From the NCBI GenBank assembly GCA_030530425.1, contig JAUMVA010000002.1, positions 1-64,000 of the forward strand: DNA of 64,000 nt, given 5' to 3'. The number at the start of each line of letters is the position of its first letter. The stretch's first letter is position 1. Positions 43,725 through 53,096 of the stretch are shown here, piece by piece. Origin of the DNA: Candidatus Saccharimonadota bacterium. Its GTDB lineage: Bacteria; Patescibacteriota; Saccharimonadia; Saccharimonadales; Saccharimonadaceae. The translations under genes and the position numbers were made by a program. The notes below the pieces were generated by a model, which saw only the letters and a program-made list of their open reading frames with translations, made no database searches and had not been told where the DNA came from.

Positions 43725-45917
43725 CTAATCAGGTAAATTCGCACCATAAGCGAGAAGCTTTTCACGATTCTCTGCTATATCACTGGGTGACATTTCGCTA
43801 ACGATAGCATTGACATCTGCGCCATGGTTAATAAGGGTGTCTAGTCTTCTAGAAATATCATAAGGATTCATATTTTCAACTAGAATATTAATATCTGCAC
43901 CGTGATTGATGAGGATGTCTAGGCTATCGACGATACCAGAAGAATTCATATTTTTAGATAATTCATTTACGTCTATGATTACACCATGATCTATAAGGGT
44001 GTCTAGGTTCTTGGCAATATCAGAAGAACCCATTTTTTTAGTTAGAATATTAGCATCTGCGCCATGATTGATGAGGGTGTTTAGGTTCTCAACAATATCA
44101 GAAGGATCCATATTTTCAACTAGAATATTAGCATCTACGCCATGGTTGATAAGGGTATCTAGGTTATTGACAATATTAGAAGATTGCATCCTTTTAACTA
44201 AGATATTAGCATCTACACCATGATTGATGAGAGTGTCTAGGTTATCGACAATATCACCAGAATCCACCCCTTTAACTAACTCATTTACATCTATATCTGC
44301 ACCGTGATTGATAAGGGTGTTTAGGTTCTTGACAATATCAGAAGGATTCATTCCTTTGACTAAGATATTAGCATCTATGCCATGGTTGATGAGGGTGTCT
44401 AGGTTCTCGGCAATATCATAAGAATCCAATCTTTCAACTAACTTATTAAAATCTATCTCAATATCATGGTCTAAAATATATTGGACATTATATCTATCTT
44501 TTAATTCCTGGATCCTTGGATCATCGTTATTGTACGTGTCCAGAGTAGTAATATTGCGATTTAGCTCATAAATAAACTCAAGTTCTTCTTTAGTAAGATC
44601 TTGGTTTTCTTGCATTTTCTTATCTAGACGAATGAGCTCTTGTTTGTCTGCAAATCTCTGATTATATTTTTCGCCACCTGGAAGAGAGAGGACTTTTTCC
44701 TGGACAATAGGAACTAAAGCATCTTCAAGAGCTTGTCCATCTTTTAATCCTGAGACTTCAGCTACATTACCATCTGGAGTTAGTCTTATTGAAGCAGAAC
44801 CATTATCGGCATAGCCATCTTTAGATTGATCGGTTTTGAGACGGAAGATGAAGAATCGAGCTTTGTTATCATTATGGTTATTATCTTTGTAATTGTCGTC
44901 ATCATAGTCGTCGTAATCGTCGTCTTCAATACCATCGTCATTGTAGGTGCCCAAGCTAAGGTAGTTATTGGCAGTATGAGGATCAGCAATACACCAACGA
45001 GTACCTTCAGCAAGTCTAGAGATTTGTTCTTCGTCGCCTAGTTTGTATTCAAACCAATCACCATGGATATCTTCAGTGCGTTCTGGCGTTTTCATAATGA
45101 CTTTAGTTTCTAAGAGTTCTTTAGAATAAAGCTTATTGAAATTACCAGATTTAACAAGAACACTTAGTTTTTCATCTTCAGGATGTTTTTCAAACCAAGC
45201 AGAAGAGTCTTGGCTGAAGAAATCATTAATATGGCTATAGACTTTAGCTAAGACTTCAGGATTAAGGTTTGGAAAACTACCAATAGTATGTTTATCGCGT
45301 TTCTCAAATTCTTTAGTTTTATCGTTATAGAGTCCCATTCTAGAGAGACCATCGAAAGCGTAGACTTTGAACCAAGTAGGATAAGGGCAATCTTTATCGC
45401 TGAGATAGTTTACCCAAGGAGTGATGGTTCTTTCTTGTTCTGCGATAATTTCTTTAGTGAGATAGTCCTTTTCATAATTGCTTAAGGTCCTACCTTGACC
45501 TTCATTGCGCAAGATTTGTTCTTGCTGTTTCCAGTATTTATCGGTGATGTCTTCTGGTTTAATAATGGCTTTAGAAGTGGAAGCTTGCCAGAGTCTTTGC
45601 TCTAGATTATCACCATACTTTTCAATTAGAGAGTTAAGACGAGAGAGATACGCGTAATTTCTGCGTTCATTATTCTTGCCCGGCAACTTCTCATGCTTGT
45701 TTCTGGCTTTATTAAAAGAAGATTCTACGATATTTTTATATTTAGATTCAAAGTTAACCAGAGACAGGACTTTGGAACCTAATTCATTTTGGAATCTAGT
45801 TTGCTTTTGCTCTAAATCCTCATCGCTAGATTGTTCCGAATTGTTTGTTAGATATTCTTGATTATCAGCTGGTTGTTCTTTAAATTCTGGAGAATGAGAT
45901 TGATTAAAATCTGACAT
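43725..45917 (-). CDS. Large protein with nine 26-28-residue repeats, candidate effector
   Basis: 730 residues. Residues 1-60 polar; 60-280 helical; about 285-430 a domain containing EGTRWCIAD and FIFRLKTDQ, interrupted by a very acidic Asp/Asn stretch; 430-500 helical; from about 515 to the end, nine tandem units of 26 residues (28 in two of them) with consensus DIxxNLDTLINHGADANILVxxM. The LINHGAD core recalls ankyrin loops, but the period is too short for ankyrin (33). No signal peptide or membrane helix. The GTRWCIA segment resembles a region of PcfJ-like mobile-element proteins; that is only a guess. Upstream AGGAA may serve as ribosome site. Confidence 0.7.
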   Translation of the reverse strand: MSDFNQSHSPEFKEQPADNQEYLTNNSEQSSDEDLEQKQTRFQNELGSKVLSLVNFESKYKNIVESSFNKARNKHEKLPGKNNERRNYAYLSRLNSLIEKYGDNLEQRLWQASTSKAIIKPEDITDKYWKQQEQILRNEGQGRTLSNYEKDYLTKEIIAEQERTITPWVNYLSDKDCPYPTWFKVYAFDGLSRMGLYNDKTKEFEKRDKHTIGSFPNLNPEVLAKVYSHINDFFSQDSSAWFEKHPEDEKLSVLVKSGNFNKLYSKELLETKVIMKTPERTEDIHGDWFEYKLGDEEQISRLAEGTRWCIADPHTANNYLSLGTYNDDGIEDDDYDDYDDDNYKDNNHNDNKARFFIFRLKTDQSKDGYADNGSASIRLTPDGNVAEVSGLKDGQALEDALVPIVQEKVLSLPGGEKYNQRFADKQELIRLDKKMQENQDLTKEELEFIYELNRNITTLDTYNNDDPRIQELKDRYNVQYILDHDIEIDFNKLVERLDSYDIAENLDTLINHGIDANILVKGMNPSDIVKNLNTLINHGADIDVNELVKGVDSGDIVDNLDTLINHGVDANILVKRMQSSNIVNNLDTLINHGVDANILVENMDPSDIVENLNTLINHGADANILTKKMGSSDIAKNLDTLIDHGVIIDVNELSKNMNSSGIVDSLDILINHGADINILVENMNPYDISRRLDTLINHGADVNAIVSEMSPSDIAENREKLLAYGANLPD
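43744..44450 (-). repeat. Nine tandem 78-84 bp coding repeats
   Basis: Within the previous gene, near-identical DNA units encode the 26- and 28-residue modules. The phrase for TLINHG is nearly constant in all but the last unit, while residues after it vary. Such arrays change copy number readily. Confidence 0.8.
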
Positions 45918-46028
45918 AATTATTTATTCCTATTAATCTTATGACGATTATGTTAAACTTTATTAAAATTAAGTATAACATTAAATATTATAAAAATAAA
46001 TCTAGATAAAATTAACAAAGGAAAAATA

Positions 46029-46139
46029 ATGAGACATTTAAGTCTGCATATTGCTCAATGTCATCTTTATAATCTTGATGGGTGTGGATATACACATAAG
46101 ATTAAGGTCGAGGAATCGTCCAAAACATCATTTCTTTAA
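46029..46139 (+). CDS. Possible 36-residue peptide
   Basis: ATG to TAA, 37 codons, with AAAGGA about 6 nt before the ATG in an otherwise gene-free 280-base gap. The product has several His and two Cys (CHLYNLDGCGYTH). There is no family and no clear promoter; it could be chance. Confidence 0.25.
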   Translation: MRHLSLHIAQCHLYNLDGCGYTHKIKVEESSKTSFL

Positions 46140-46200
46140 TAATCTGAAAAGCATGATTTACAAAATAATCAGCAGATTGTTTATATGCTATAATTAATAC

Positions 46201-47637
46201 ATGGCACAGACATTTTTCTTTTACGATTTGGAAACTAGCGGTTTAAATCCACGTGAGGATCGGATTATGCAATTTGCTGGAATTCGAACGGATCTAGATT
46301 TAAATCCAATCGGCGAGAAATATAACTTTTTAATTAAATTAAGTGATGATATTTTACCAAGTCCAGAGGCAATTTTAACAACTGGCATTACACCACGCCA
46401 AACACTTGATGATGGATATACGGAGGCGGAGGCGGCAAAGATTTTGCATGATGAGATTTTTACCGAAGAGACGATCGCGGTTGGTTATAATAATGTGCGT
46501 TTTGATGATGAATTTGTACGACATTTATTCTGGCGAAATTATTATGACCCGTATGAGTGGGGTTATCGCGATGGTCGTAGTCGTTGGGACTTGTTAGATG
46601 TAGTGCGAATGGTACGTGCCTTGCGTCCAGACGGAATAAACTGGCCAGTTGATGATGACGGTAAGTCAACGAATAGACTGGAATTACTATCAAAAGTTAA
46701 CGGGCTCGAACACGAAAAAGCTCACGATGCTTTGAGTGACGTCGAAGCTTTAATTGCGGTTGCAAAATTGATTAAACAAAAGCAACCAAAAATGTGGCAA
46801 TATTTGTTTAATATGCGCGATAAGAACGCTGTAACAAAATTGGTTAATTTGCGCGAGCCGAAGCCTTTCGTTTATAGTAGTGGACGTCTAAATTCGGAAT
46901 TTAACAAAACAACAATAATGTTACCGGTCGCCGAGGCAAAAAATCACAATTTATTAGTTTATGACTTGCGATACGATCCGTTAAGTTTAGTTAATAAAAC
47001 AGCTGAAGATTTGGAAAATGAATTAGCCCAATGGTCAGAAATACATCCTGGCGAGCGTCCGCCAACGTATGTAAAAGAGTTCAAGCTAAATCGCTGTCCA
47101 GCGGTTGCGCCATTAAGTGTGGTGAGTGAAATATCGGTTTGGCAAAATATCGGTTTGGAACTAGGGGCGATAAAGCATAATCTAGCGAATCTAAAGGCGC
47201 ATCCAGAAGTTATTCCCATGTTAAAAAAATGGTACGAGCAAAGAAACGATCGTTGGGAAGAACTATATTCAGAGTCGTCATCCGAGCGAATAACTCTTGC
47301 CGAAAGTCAATTATATGATGGCTTCATTGATTCGGCTGATAAATTTAAGACCCAACAAATTCCAAATTTTACTCAGAAAGAAGTTGCTGATTTTGTACCT
47401 GATTTTAACGATAAACGCTTGAACGATTTATGGATGGGCTACAAAGCGCGTTCGTTTGATAAATTATTGACCAAACAAGAACGAGAAGCTTGGAATGAGC
47501 GAAGGTCGGCAATTTTAGCTCCTCAGGTTCAATCATATCTGTTAAAATTACAGGAATTGGCGATTGAAAAAGGTAAATCGGCCAGTTTTTATCTAGAAGA
47601 CCTGCGACTTTGGCTGGAAAATTTATTAGCTGAATAA
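46201..47637 (+). CDS. sbcB: Exodeoxyribonuclease I
   Basis: 3'-5' single-strand DNA exonuclease of the DEDDh family, used in mismatch repair and recombination clean-up. 478 residues, close to E. coli SbcB. Asp9 and Glu11 in YDLETSG, the third acidic residue in NNVRFDDEF, and HDALSDVEAL with the catalytic His and final Asp are present. The middle SH3-like and the C-terminal helical domains (to 478) are also present. Leaderless: TATAAT (46189-46194) ends 6 nt before ATG 46201, with extended TGC. Confidence 0.95.
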   Translation: MAQTFFFYDLETSGLNPREDRIMQFAGIRTDLDLNPIGEKYNFLIKLSDDILPSPEAILTTGITPRQTLDDGYTEAEAAKILHDEIFTEETIAVGYNNVRFDDEFVRHLFWRNYYDPYEWGYRDGRSRWDLLDVVRMVRALRPDGINWPVDDDGKSTNRLELLSKVNGLEHEKAHDALSDVEALIAVAKLIKQKQPKMWQYLFNMRDKNAVTKLVNLREPKPFVYSSGRLNSEFNKTTIMLPVAEAKNHNLLVYDLRYDPLSLVNKTAEDLENELAQWSEIHPGERPPTYVKEFKLNRCPAVAPLSVVSEISVWQNIGLELGAIKHNLANLKAHPEVIPMLKKWYEQRNDRWEELYSESSSERITLAESQLYDGFIDSADKFKTQQIPNFTQKEVADFVPDFNDKRLNDLWMGYKARSFDKLLTKQEREAWNERRSAILAPQVQSYLLKLQELAIEKGKSASFYLEDLRLWLENLLAE

Positions 47638-47681
47638 GAGTTACTGATTAGGGTAATTTTTAACTTACACAGTAAGTGCTA

Positions 47682-47710
47682 TTGATTTTATACCGATAAT
47701 ATGGTATAAT
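47682..47710 (+). promoter_or_regulatory. Promoter of the 47.8 kb orphan gene
   Basis: TTGATT (47682-47687), 17 bp, TATAAT (47705-47710), extended TGG. Leader of about 33 nt ending in AAAGGAGG. Confidence 0.85.
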
Positions 47711-47749
47711 TAAAAAGTATCTAGTTGTTATAACAAAAGGAGGTGGCTT

Positions 47750-48094
47750 ATGGCAGTACCGGATTGTAGATTCATTAAAAAAATGGCTGGAAAAAGAGAG
47801 ATTCAACCAGCTGACGATTTAGTAAAGGAGATTGTTCATGATACAAATCGTATCGTGTCAGTTTGTAAGATCGATCGAATCAACAGCTGCCCTGAAAGAT
47901 TTGTCATCGAGATTGGCTATGATGATGAGAGCGTAGCAAACTTCATTCTGATACCTAGCTCCAGTCTTATCCTATCTTATAGTGATAGCGATAAAATGGC
48001 AAGGTATAAAATTGTCAGTTCAAAAGTTCCAGCGGCAATATTGGAAATAATATCCGACGCGAGACCGGATCTCGATTTCGATTTCGAATTTTAA
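47750..48094 (+). CDS. Orphan SD-led small protein
   Basis: 114 residues, soluble, no recognised family. Opens with a basic part (IKKMAGKRE), has strand-like segments (RFVIEIGYDD, NFILIPSSSLILSYS) and ends in an acidic run DLDFDFEF. Five of seven arginines are AGA/AGG. AAAGGAGGTG (47736-47745) is the best match in the window to the complement of the 16S anti-Shine-Dalgarno and also to the CACCTCCTTT of the RNA at 23.2 kb. Own promoter and terminator. Confidence 0.72.
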   Translation: MAVPDCRFIKKMAGKREIQPADDLVKEIVHDTNRIVSVCKIDRINSCPERFVIEIGYDDESVANFILIPSSSLILSYSDSDKMARYKIVSSKVPAAILEIISDARPDLDFDFEF

Positions 48095-48098
48095 ACTA

Positions 48099-48123
48099 AA
48101 GCCTCTGCTAAAAGCAGGGGCTT
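48099..48123 (+). terminator. Terminator after the 47.8 kb orphan gene
   Basis: AAGCCTCTGC/GCAGGGGCTT stem (48099-48108 with 48114-48123), then AATTATTTT. Confidence 0.75.
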
Positions 48124-48145
48124 AATTATTTTCTCTCAAAAAGTG

Positions 48146-48174
48146 TTGACAAAACAAAAACGATTTGATTTAAT
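48146..48174 (+). promoter_or_regulatory. Promoter with no gene behind it
   Basis: TTGACA (48146-48151), 17 bp, TTTAAT (48169-48174). Only about 30 nt separate the predicted start from the terminator stem. Confidence 0.65.
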
Positions 48175-48180
48175 AAATAC

Positions 48181-48236
48181 AGAGTTAAGGATAAAACAAA
48201 CATCATTAAAAACTCGCCAGACGGCGAGTTTTTAAT
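48181..48236 (+). ncRNA. Possible short RNA of about 55 nt
   Basis: Predicted product of the promoter at 48146-48174, ending at the terminator 48209-48236. Apart from the terminator stem it is unstructured and A-rich and holds no ORF. It may be an sRNA or merely a by-product of a promoter facing a shared terminator. Confidence 0.35.
48209..48236. terminator. Bidirectional terminator of the aquaporin-like gene
   Basis: Stem CTCGCC/GGCGAG extended by A/T pairs, with T-runs on both strands. Confidence 0.8.
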
Positions 48237-48257
48237 TACTAGATTTGTTTTTCTTAA

Positions 48258-49118
48258 TTAAGCAGTTTTGACTGAGGTTTTTACAGTTGAGTTTTTGACT
48301 AGAACTTTATTAAGTAGAAAACCAATGATGCCACCAACAATTGGTGCCAAGATGTAAACTGCCACGCTCCATTGCCAAGTTTCTTTTGCAAAATCAGCTG
48401 CCATAATTGCTAAAGCTGGGTTTAACAATGTGCTTGCGCCAAGCGGGCTAGTTAGAGCGCCAGCTGAAATCAATGCTACAAGGGTTGCACCGCAAATGAT
48501 AACGGTTTTTTCGCCGTGACTGCGTTTGTGCGCTTGAGCTGCCATAAAGGTTAAAATTGCTCCACCAATTACTTCTGCTGCAAAAATAAACCACTGCTTA
48601 TTTTCTGGCAATTTATGCAATTTTAGAATGCTTGGCGTGTTGTTATAGTAAGCTGCGGCTGTTTCATCAGCGGCTGGAACTGCTTTAATAAACGTTGTTA
48701 ATAATACAACGGCTAGCATAGTACCAAGTACCTGAGCAATAACAGTTAGAACCATCTTTTTAGTTGAAACTTTTTCAGCCAACCAAGCGCCAATGACGAT
48801 AATTGGATTGAAAAAGCTAATCGCGAATCCACTGAATGCCATAATAATTGCACCGAGCGATAACATTGTAAATAGCTGGTTACCGTTTGTATATGAATAA
48901 ATAATTGCCATTGTCATAGCGCCAATCATTTCTACGAAGAGTAATGATAAAGTTTTTGCACTAAACAAACTGTCGATATCATCGATATTATTCAATCTTT
49001 GCCAGTAATTTAATTTTTTTGTAGGTGCTGCTTTTGTAACCACGGTGGTAGTTGTGGTGACTTTTGCGGCAGCTGGAGCAGCTTTTTTGACTGCTTTCTT
49101 GGCTTTTTTAGTTGCCAT
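48258..49118 (-). CDS. Aquaporin-like MIP family channel
   Basis: 286 residues, six membrane helices in two inverted halves. The first pore loop reads FFNPIIVIGAW (NPI instead of NPA) and the second TLLNPALAIMAAD (canonical NPA). A 40-residue Lys/Ala/Thr-rich cytoplasmic N-terminal extension precedes the core. Moves water, glycerol or other small neutral solutes. The altered first motif may change selectivity. Ribosome site AGAAGGAGA about 11 nt before ATG. Confidence 0.85.
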   Translation of the reverse strand: MATKKAKKAVKKAAPAAAKVTTTTTVVTKAAPTKKLNYWQRLNNIDDIDSLFSAKTLSLLFVEMIGAMTMAIIYSYTNGNQLFTMLSLGAIIMAFSGFAISFFNPIIVIGAWLAEKVSTKKMVLTVIAQVLGTMLAVVLLTTFIKAVPAADETAAAYYNNTPSILKLHKLPENKQWFIFAAEVIGGAILTFMAAQAHKRSHGEKTVIICGATLVALISAGALTSPLGASTLLNPALAIMAADFAKETWQWSVAVYILAPIVGGIIGFLLNKVLVKNSTVKTSVKTA

Positions 49119-49300
49119 ACGTCTTTAATCTCCTTCTTATATTAACTCGTATAAGGGTATTATATCACAAACGGTTTGTCGGTAAAATAAAAAAGATGTA
49201 TAATATAAATATTCGAGTGAAAAATTGAACTTGTTTTAATTGCTTCGAAAACGCACAATATTACACGAAATAAAATATCATTAAATTAATCAACAACATT

Positions 49301-49522
49301 ATGGGAATACTGTTACAAAAAGAAGAAGAGCAATCCTTATTAAATCAAGAAACTTGGACTAGTCTAGGTACTGATAAGTCTGCAACACCTAATAAAAATA
49401 AAGAGAGTTGCGAATCAAATCCAGAGAACCAAGCAGTTGAGGTTACGCGTCGAGATTTTGTAATTATTACGGTTTTGATTATTATTGGGTTGATTATTTT
49501 TTTATGGATAAAATCTAAATAA
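49301..49522 (+). CDS. Small tail-anchored protein
   Basis: 73 residues: a polar, Glu/Asn-rich first 48 residues and one C-terminal helix (RRDFVIITVLIIIGLIIFLW) with a short basic tail. No family is recognised. It ends 11 nt before pheS and may share its transcript. Confidence 0.55.
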   Translation: MGILLQKEEEQSLLNQETWTSLGTDKSATPNKNKESCESNPENQAVEVTRRDFVIITVLIIIGLIIFLWIKSK

Positions 49523-49533
49523 TTAAGGAAAGC

Positions 49534-50556
49534 ATGAATACAGATGAAATTATAAAACAGATTCAGGCGACACGACAAGAGTTAATAGATAAGATTACGC
49601 AATCGGAAGAGCCAGAAACTGTATTGCGTGGTCAACAAATGAAGCGATTGTATAGTTTAATTCGACAGGCACAAGCTGATGATCGTGCACGGATTGGTCA
49701 GCAGATCAATCAACTGCGTGCGGATCTTGAAGAGCTAGTTACACAAAAGACAGCTGCGCAAGAAGCAGCGTGTGTTGAACCGCTTGATATTACTGCACCA
49801 TGGGCTGAAAATGAATCAGAGCCTCAATTACTGGCGACTGAAAATGGTAGTTCTCATCCACTAGTTGATGAAATTGAGGTGGTTAATGCAATTTGGCGTT
49901 CAATGGGATTTGAGGCGATTGAGTCGCGTCAAATTGACAACGATTTTAATATGTTTGAGGCTTTAAATTTTCCGGAAGGTCATCCAGCGCGTGATAGTTA
50001 TGATACTTTTCGCACCGAAGAAGGGCTAATTCCGCCAGCGCATACGAGCACCATGCAAAATCGAATTTTAAAATCTGGACTGGCTGCATTAGAACGCGGG
50101 GAAAATATTGCGGTGGTCAGCTATGGTCGAGTGTTTCGCAATGAAGATTCGGATGCGACTCATGAACATACCTTCCATCAATATGAAGGTATGTTCGTCA
50201 GTAAAGATGCAACTCTCGCACAAATGATGGCAACATTGAAAGAGTTTTTTGAAGCTTATTATCAAGCTCAACTTAAAGTGCGAACACAACCAGGCTATTT
50301 TCCATTTGTTGAACCAGGATTGGAGTTTATGATCGAAAAACCAGCTTCGATTGGTGGCAAAGCGGGTGATTGGTTGGAGATGCTTGGCTGTGGCATGATT
50401 CATCCCGAAGTACTAAAAAAAGCAGGTATCGATCCAAAACGATATCGCGGCTTTGCTTGGGGTGGTGGTTTTGAACGATTAGTAATGCTTAAATATGGCA
50501 TTCGTGATATTCGTCTGTTTGAATCGGCAAAATTAGACTTTTTGAGGGAGTTTTAA
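49534..50556 (+). CDS. pheS: Phenylalanyl-tRNA synthetase alpha subunit
   Basis: Charges tRNA-Phe as a PheS2PheT2 tetramer. 340 residues: N-terminal coiled coil (1-90), then class II catalytic core with HPLVDEIEVVNAIWRSMGF, motif 2 (YGRVFRNEDSDATHEHTFHQYEG) and motif 3 (GFAWGGGFERLVMLKYGI). AAGGAA lies 5 nt before the ATG. pheT follows after one base. Confidence 0.97.
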   Translation: MNTDEIIKQIQATRQELIDKITQSEEPETVLRGQQMKRLYSLIRQAQADDRARIGQQINQLRADLEELVTQKTAAQEAACVEPLDITAPWAENESEPQLLATENGSSHPLVDEIEVVNAIWRSMGFEAIESRQIDNDFNMFEALNFPEGHPARDSYDTFRTEEGLIPPAHTSTMQNRILKSGLAALERGENIAVVSYGRVFRNEDSDATHEHTFHQYEGMFVSKDATLAQMMATLKEFFEAYYQAQLKVRTQPGYFPFVEPGLEFMIEKPASIGGKAGDWLEMLGCGMIHPEVLKKAGIDPKRYRGFAWGGGFERLVMLKYGIRDIRLFESAKLDFLREF

Positions 50557-50557
50557 A

Positions 50558-53032
50558 ATGATTGTATCAGTAAATTGGCTAAAAAAATTCGTTAAGATTG
50601 ATTTAAATATCAATGAGCTAGCTAAACAAATCGGTGCAAAATTAGTTGAAGTTGAGAGTGTAATAGATCTAGGTGCGCGTTATCGTGACGTGGTTATTGC
50701 TAAGGTTGTCGAGTGTAAAAAAATGGCTGATTCTGACCACTTAAACGTGGCACGAATTGATGACGGTGGTGCGACTGGTGATGTATATCGAGATGAAGAT
50801 GGCTTGATTCAAGTAGTTTGTGGAGCACTAAATATTCGCGCTGGTCTAACGGTGGCTTGGCTGCCACCAGCGTCAATTGTGCCAGAAACGGCTGGCGATG
50901 ATGAGCCGTTAAAACTTGAAGTGCGTAAATTACGTGGGGTGATGAGCCATGGCATGATTGCTTCGCCAAAAGAGTTGGCGTTATATGATGAGCATAGTGG
51001 AATTTTAGAGTTGGATGATGATTTAAAGGCTGGGGCAAGTTTTGCACAGACTTTTGAGCTTGATGACTATTTGCTAGAAATTGAAAACAAATCATTAACG
51101 CATCGCCCAGATTGTTTTGGCGTAGTTGGTTTTGCGCGAGAGGTGGCGGGTATTCTTGGTCAGCAATTTACTTCGCCAGAATGGTTCAATAATCAAATCA
51201 GGTTTAAAAATCAAGCTAGTGAAATTGAAGTTGAAATTGCTGATTCAAATCTATCTAATAAATTTCAGGCCAGTGTGGTGGCTAATTTGAAGGAAATGAC
51301 TGGATTAAGTTTTTTGCAAAAAACTTACCTTGCTCGAGTTGGGGTGCGGCCGGTAGAAAAAATTGTCGATGTCAGTAACTTTGTGATGGTAGAAACTGGT
51401 GAGCCAACTCACGCTTATGACTATGATAAGTTGTTGAAAATTGCACACAGTGAACAACTAGATGAGATAAAATTGACCGTTAGGGCTGCTCAAGCTGGTG
51501 AAAAATTAGAGCTATTAGACGGCAAATTAATCGAGTTAACTTCAGAAGATATTGTGATTGCGGTTGGTAAAACGGTTGTTGGACTGGCTGGAATCATGGG
51601 TGGCTCAGCAACTAAAATTGATCATTCAACAGAACGAATTGTATTAGAATCGGCCAACTTTAACTTATATAAAATGCGATCTGCTCAAATGCGACACGGT
51701 ATCTTCTCTGAAGCTGTAACACGATTTACTAAAGGTCAACCGCCAGCTATTACTGATTTGGCTTTAGCACGTAATTTAGCGATGATAACTGGTGATGAAC
51801 AAGCGGCAAGAAAATTTACTGTAGCTACGGCTGAAATGAGGGCTTCGTCTCGTGAAGAGATAACTTTAAATTATCAGCTAATAAATGTTTATCTCGGTAC
51901 TAATTTAAACGCTAATATGATTAAGACTATGCTTAATAATGTGGAGCTTGATGTTAAATTTAGAGCTGATGACTTGGTGGTTAAAGTGCCATGGTGGCGT
52001 ACCGATGTGACCCGCCGTGTTGAAGTAATTGAGGAAGTTGGTCGGTTATTTGGCTATGATAATTTAGATTTAAACTTGCCAACACGAGTTATTAAGTCTA
52101 ACTTACCAGATGATTTTAGTCGAACAGTAACTAAAATTCGTAATGTTTTAGCAATGGCTGGCTTGAATGAGGTGTTGACCTATAGCTTTGTGCCTAAAAA
52201 ATTATTGCAAAAAGCTAATCAAGATTTAGATAATTCTTATAAAATCATTAATTCAATTAGTCCAGAGTTGGAATGCTATCGTCAGTCAATTTTACCAAAT
52301 TTGTTAGACAAAGTTTATAGTAATTTGCGTGGTGGATACGAGCGTTTTGGTTTGTTTGAACGTGGTAAGATTCATTGGAAAAATTATGGTTTGAATGACG
52401 AAGCCGTACCATTTGAAATGGACAGTTTGGCTTTTGTGGTGATCGATAAAAAAGCTAGCCAAACCGGATTTTATCTAGTGAAAAAATATTTGTTATTGCT
52501 CGAGCATAAGTTGGCTGCGCGATTTGAATACAAGCCTTTGTGCTCAACATTACCGATGGCTACGGTGTTTGAGCCAAAACGTGCAGCCGAAGTATGGTTT
52601 AATGGTCATTTTATTGGCGCGATGGGTGAATTTAAGGCGACGGTTGGGCGTAATTTTAAACTGCCTATGATGGCGGCTGGTGCGGAGTTAGATTTACAGG
52701 CTTTAACTGAATTAGCTGATCGGCAACAATTGCAGATGAAACCTGTTCAGACTTTACCAAGTGTGAGTCGCGATTTATGCCTTGAGGTGGCACGAACGGT
52801 TGAATATCAAGCAATTTATGATCAATTGTTGCAAGTAACAAATAAATTTAAATCAATTGACTTTAAAATACAACCGATTGACTTTTATCGTAAAGATGAA
52901 AAAAATAAGCGTATTACAGTTCGTTTAATCCTAACTCCGACTGATAAAACTTTAGTTGCTAAACAAGTTGATGCAATTGTGACACAGGTTGTGAAAGTAT
53001 TATCCGCAGAAGTCAAGTTTAAGCTAATTTAA
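50558..53032 (+). CDS. pheT: Phenylalanyl-tRNA synthetase beta subunit
   Basis: 824 residues, bacterial full-length form: N-terminal tRNA-binding OB domain (about 40-150), B3/B4 editing domain (about 205-385, with HRPDCFG just before), B5 domain (about 415-485), catalytic-like core (LFGYDNL, LNEVLTYSF) and C-terminal FDX-ACB anticodon-binding domain (about 735-824, PSVSRDLCLEV). Retention of the editing domain is notable in a reduced genome. Confidence 0.97.
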   Translation: MIVSVNWLKKFVKIDLNINELAKQIGAKLVEVESVIDLGARYRDVVIAKVVECKKMADSDHLNVARIDDGGATGDVYRDEDGLIQVVCGALNIRAGLTVAWLPPASIVPETAGDDEPLKLEVRKLRGVMSHGMIASPKELALYDEHSGILELDDDLKAGASFAQTFELDDYLLEIENKSLTHRPDCFGVVGFAREVAGILGQQFTSPEWFNNQIRFKNQASEIEVEIADSNLSNKFQASVVANLKEMTGLSFLQKTYLARVGVRPVEKIVDVSNFVMVETGEPTHAYDYDKLLKIAHSEQLDEIKLTVRAAQAGEKLELLDGKLIELTSEDIVIAVGKTVVGLAGIMGGSATKIDHSTERIVLESANFNLYKMRSAQMRHGIFSEAVTRFTKGQPPAITDLALARNLAMITGDEQAARKFTVATAEMRASSREEITLNYQLINVYLGTNLNANMIKTMLNNVELDVKFRADDLVVKVPWWRTDVTRRVEVIEEVGRLFGYDNLDLNLPTRVIKSNLPDDFSRTVTKIRNVLAMAGLNEVLTYSFVPKKLLQKANQDLDNSYKIINSISPELECYRQSILPNLLDKVYSNLRGGYERFGLFERGKIHWKNYGLNDEAVPFEMDSLAFVVIDKKASQTGFYLVKKYLLLLEHKLAARFEYKPLCSTLPMATVFEPKRAAEVWFNGHFIGAMGEFKATVGRNFKLPMMAAGAELDLQALTELADRQQLQMKPVQTLPSVSRDLCLEVARTVEYQAIYDQLLQVTNKFKSIDFKIQPIDFYRKDEKNKRITVRLILTPTDKTLVAKQVDAIVTQVVKVLSAEVKFKLI

Positions 53033-53096
53033 GCTGACTAATTCCAAATCTCTTTGCCTCTTTCATCATTACTAAAAATATGGTAAAATGTACCTC

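Noticed and set aside
43744-44450. Regular 78-84 bp repeats as a CRISPR array
   Set aside because: Units are contiguous, keep a reading frame and have no unique spacers; they encode protein repeats. No CRISPR array or cas gene was seen anywhere in the window.
44786-45041. Overlapping ORFs on both strands opposite the acidic stretch of the repeat protein
   Set aside because: They are shadows of the Asp/Asn repeats of the larger gene; the long minus-strand frame with nine coherent repeats is the real one.
50089-50403. Minus-strand 104-codon ORF inside pheS
   Set aside because: It is antisense to the conserved class II motifs of pheS, with no promoter, ribosome site or family similarity.
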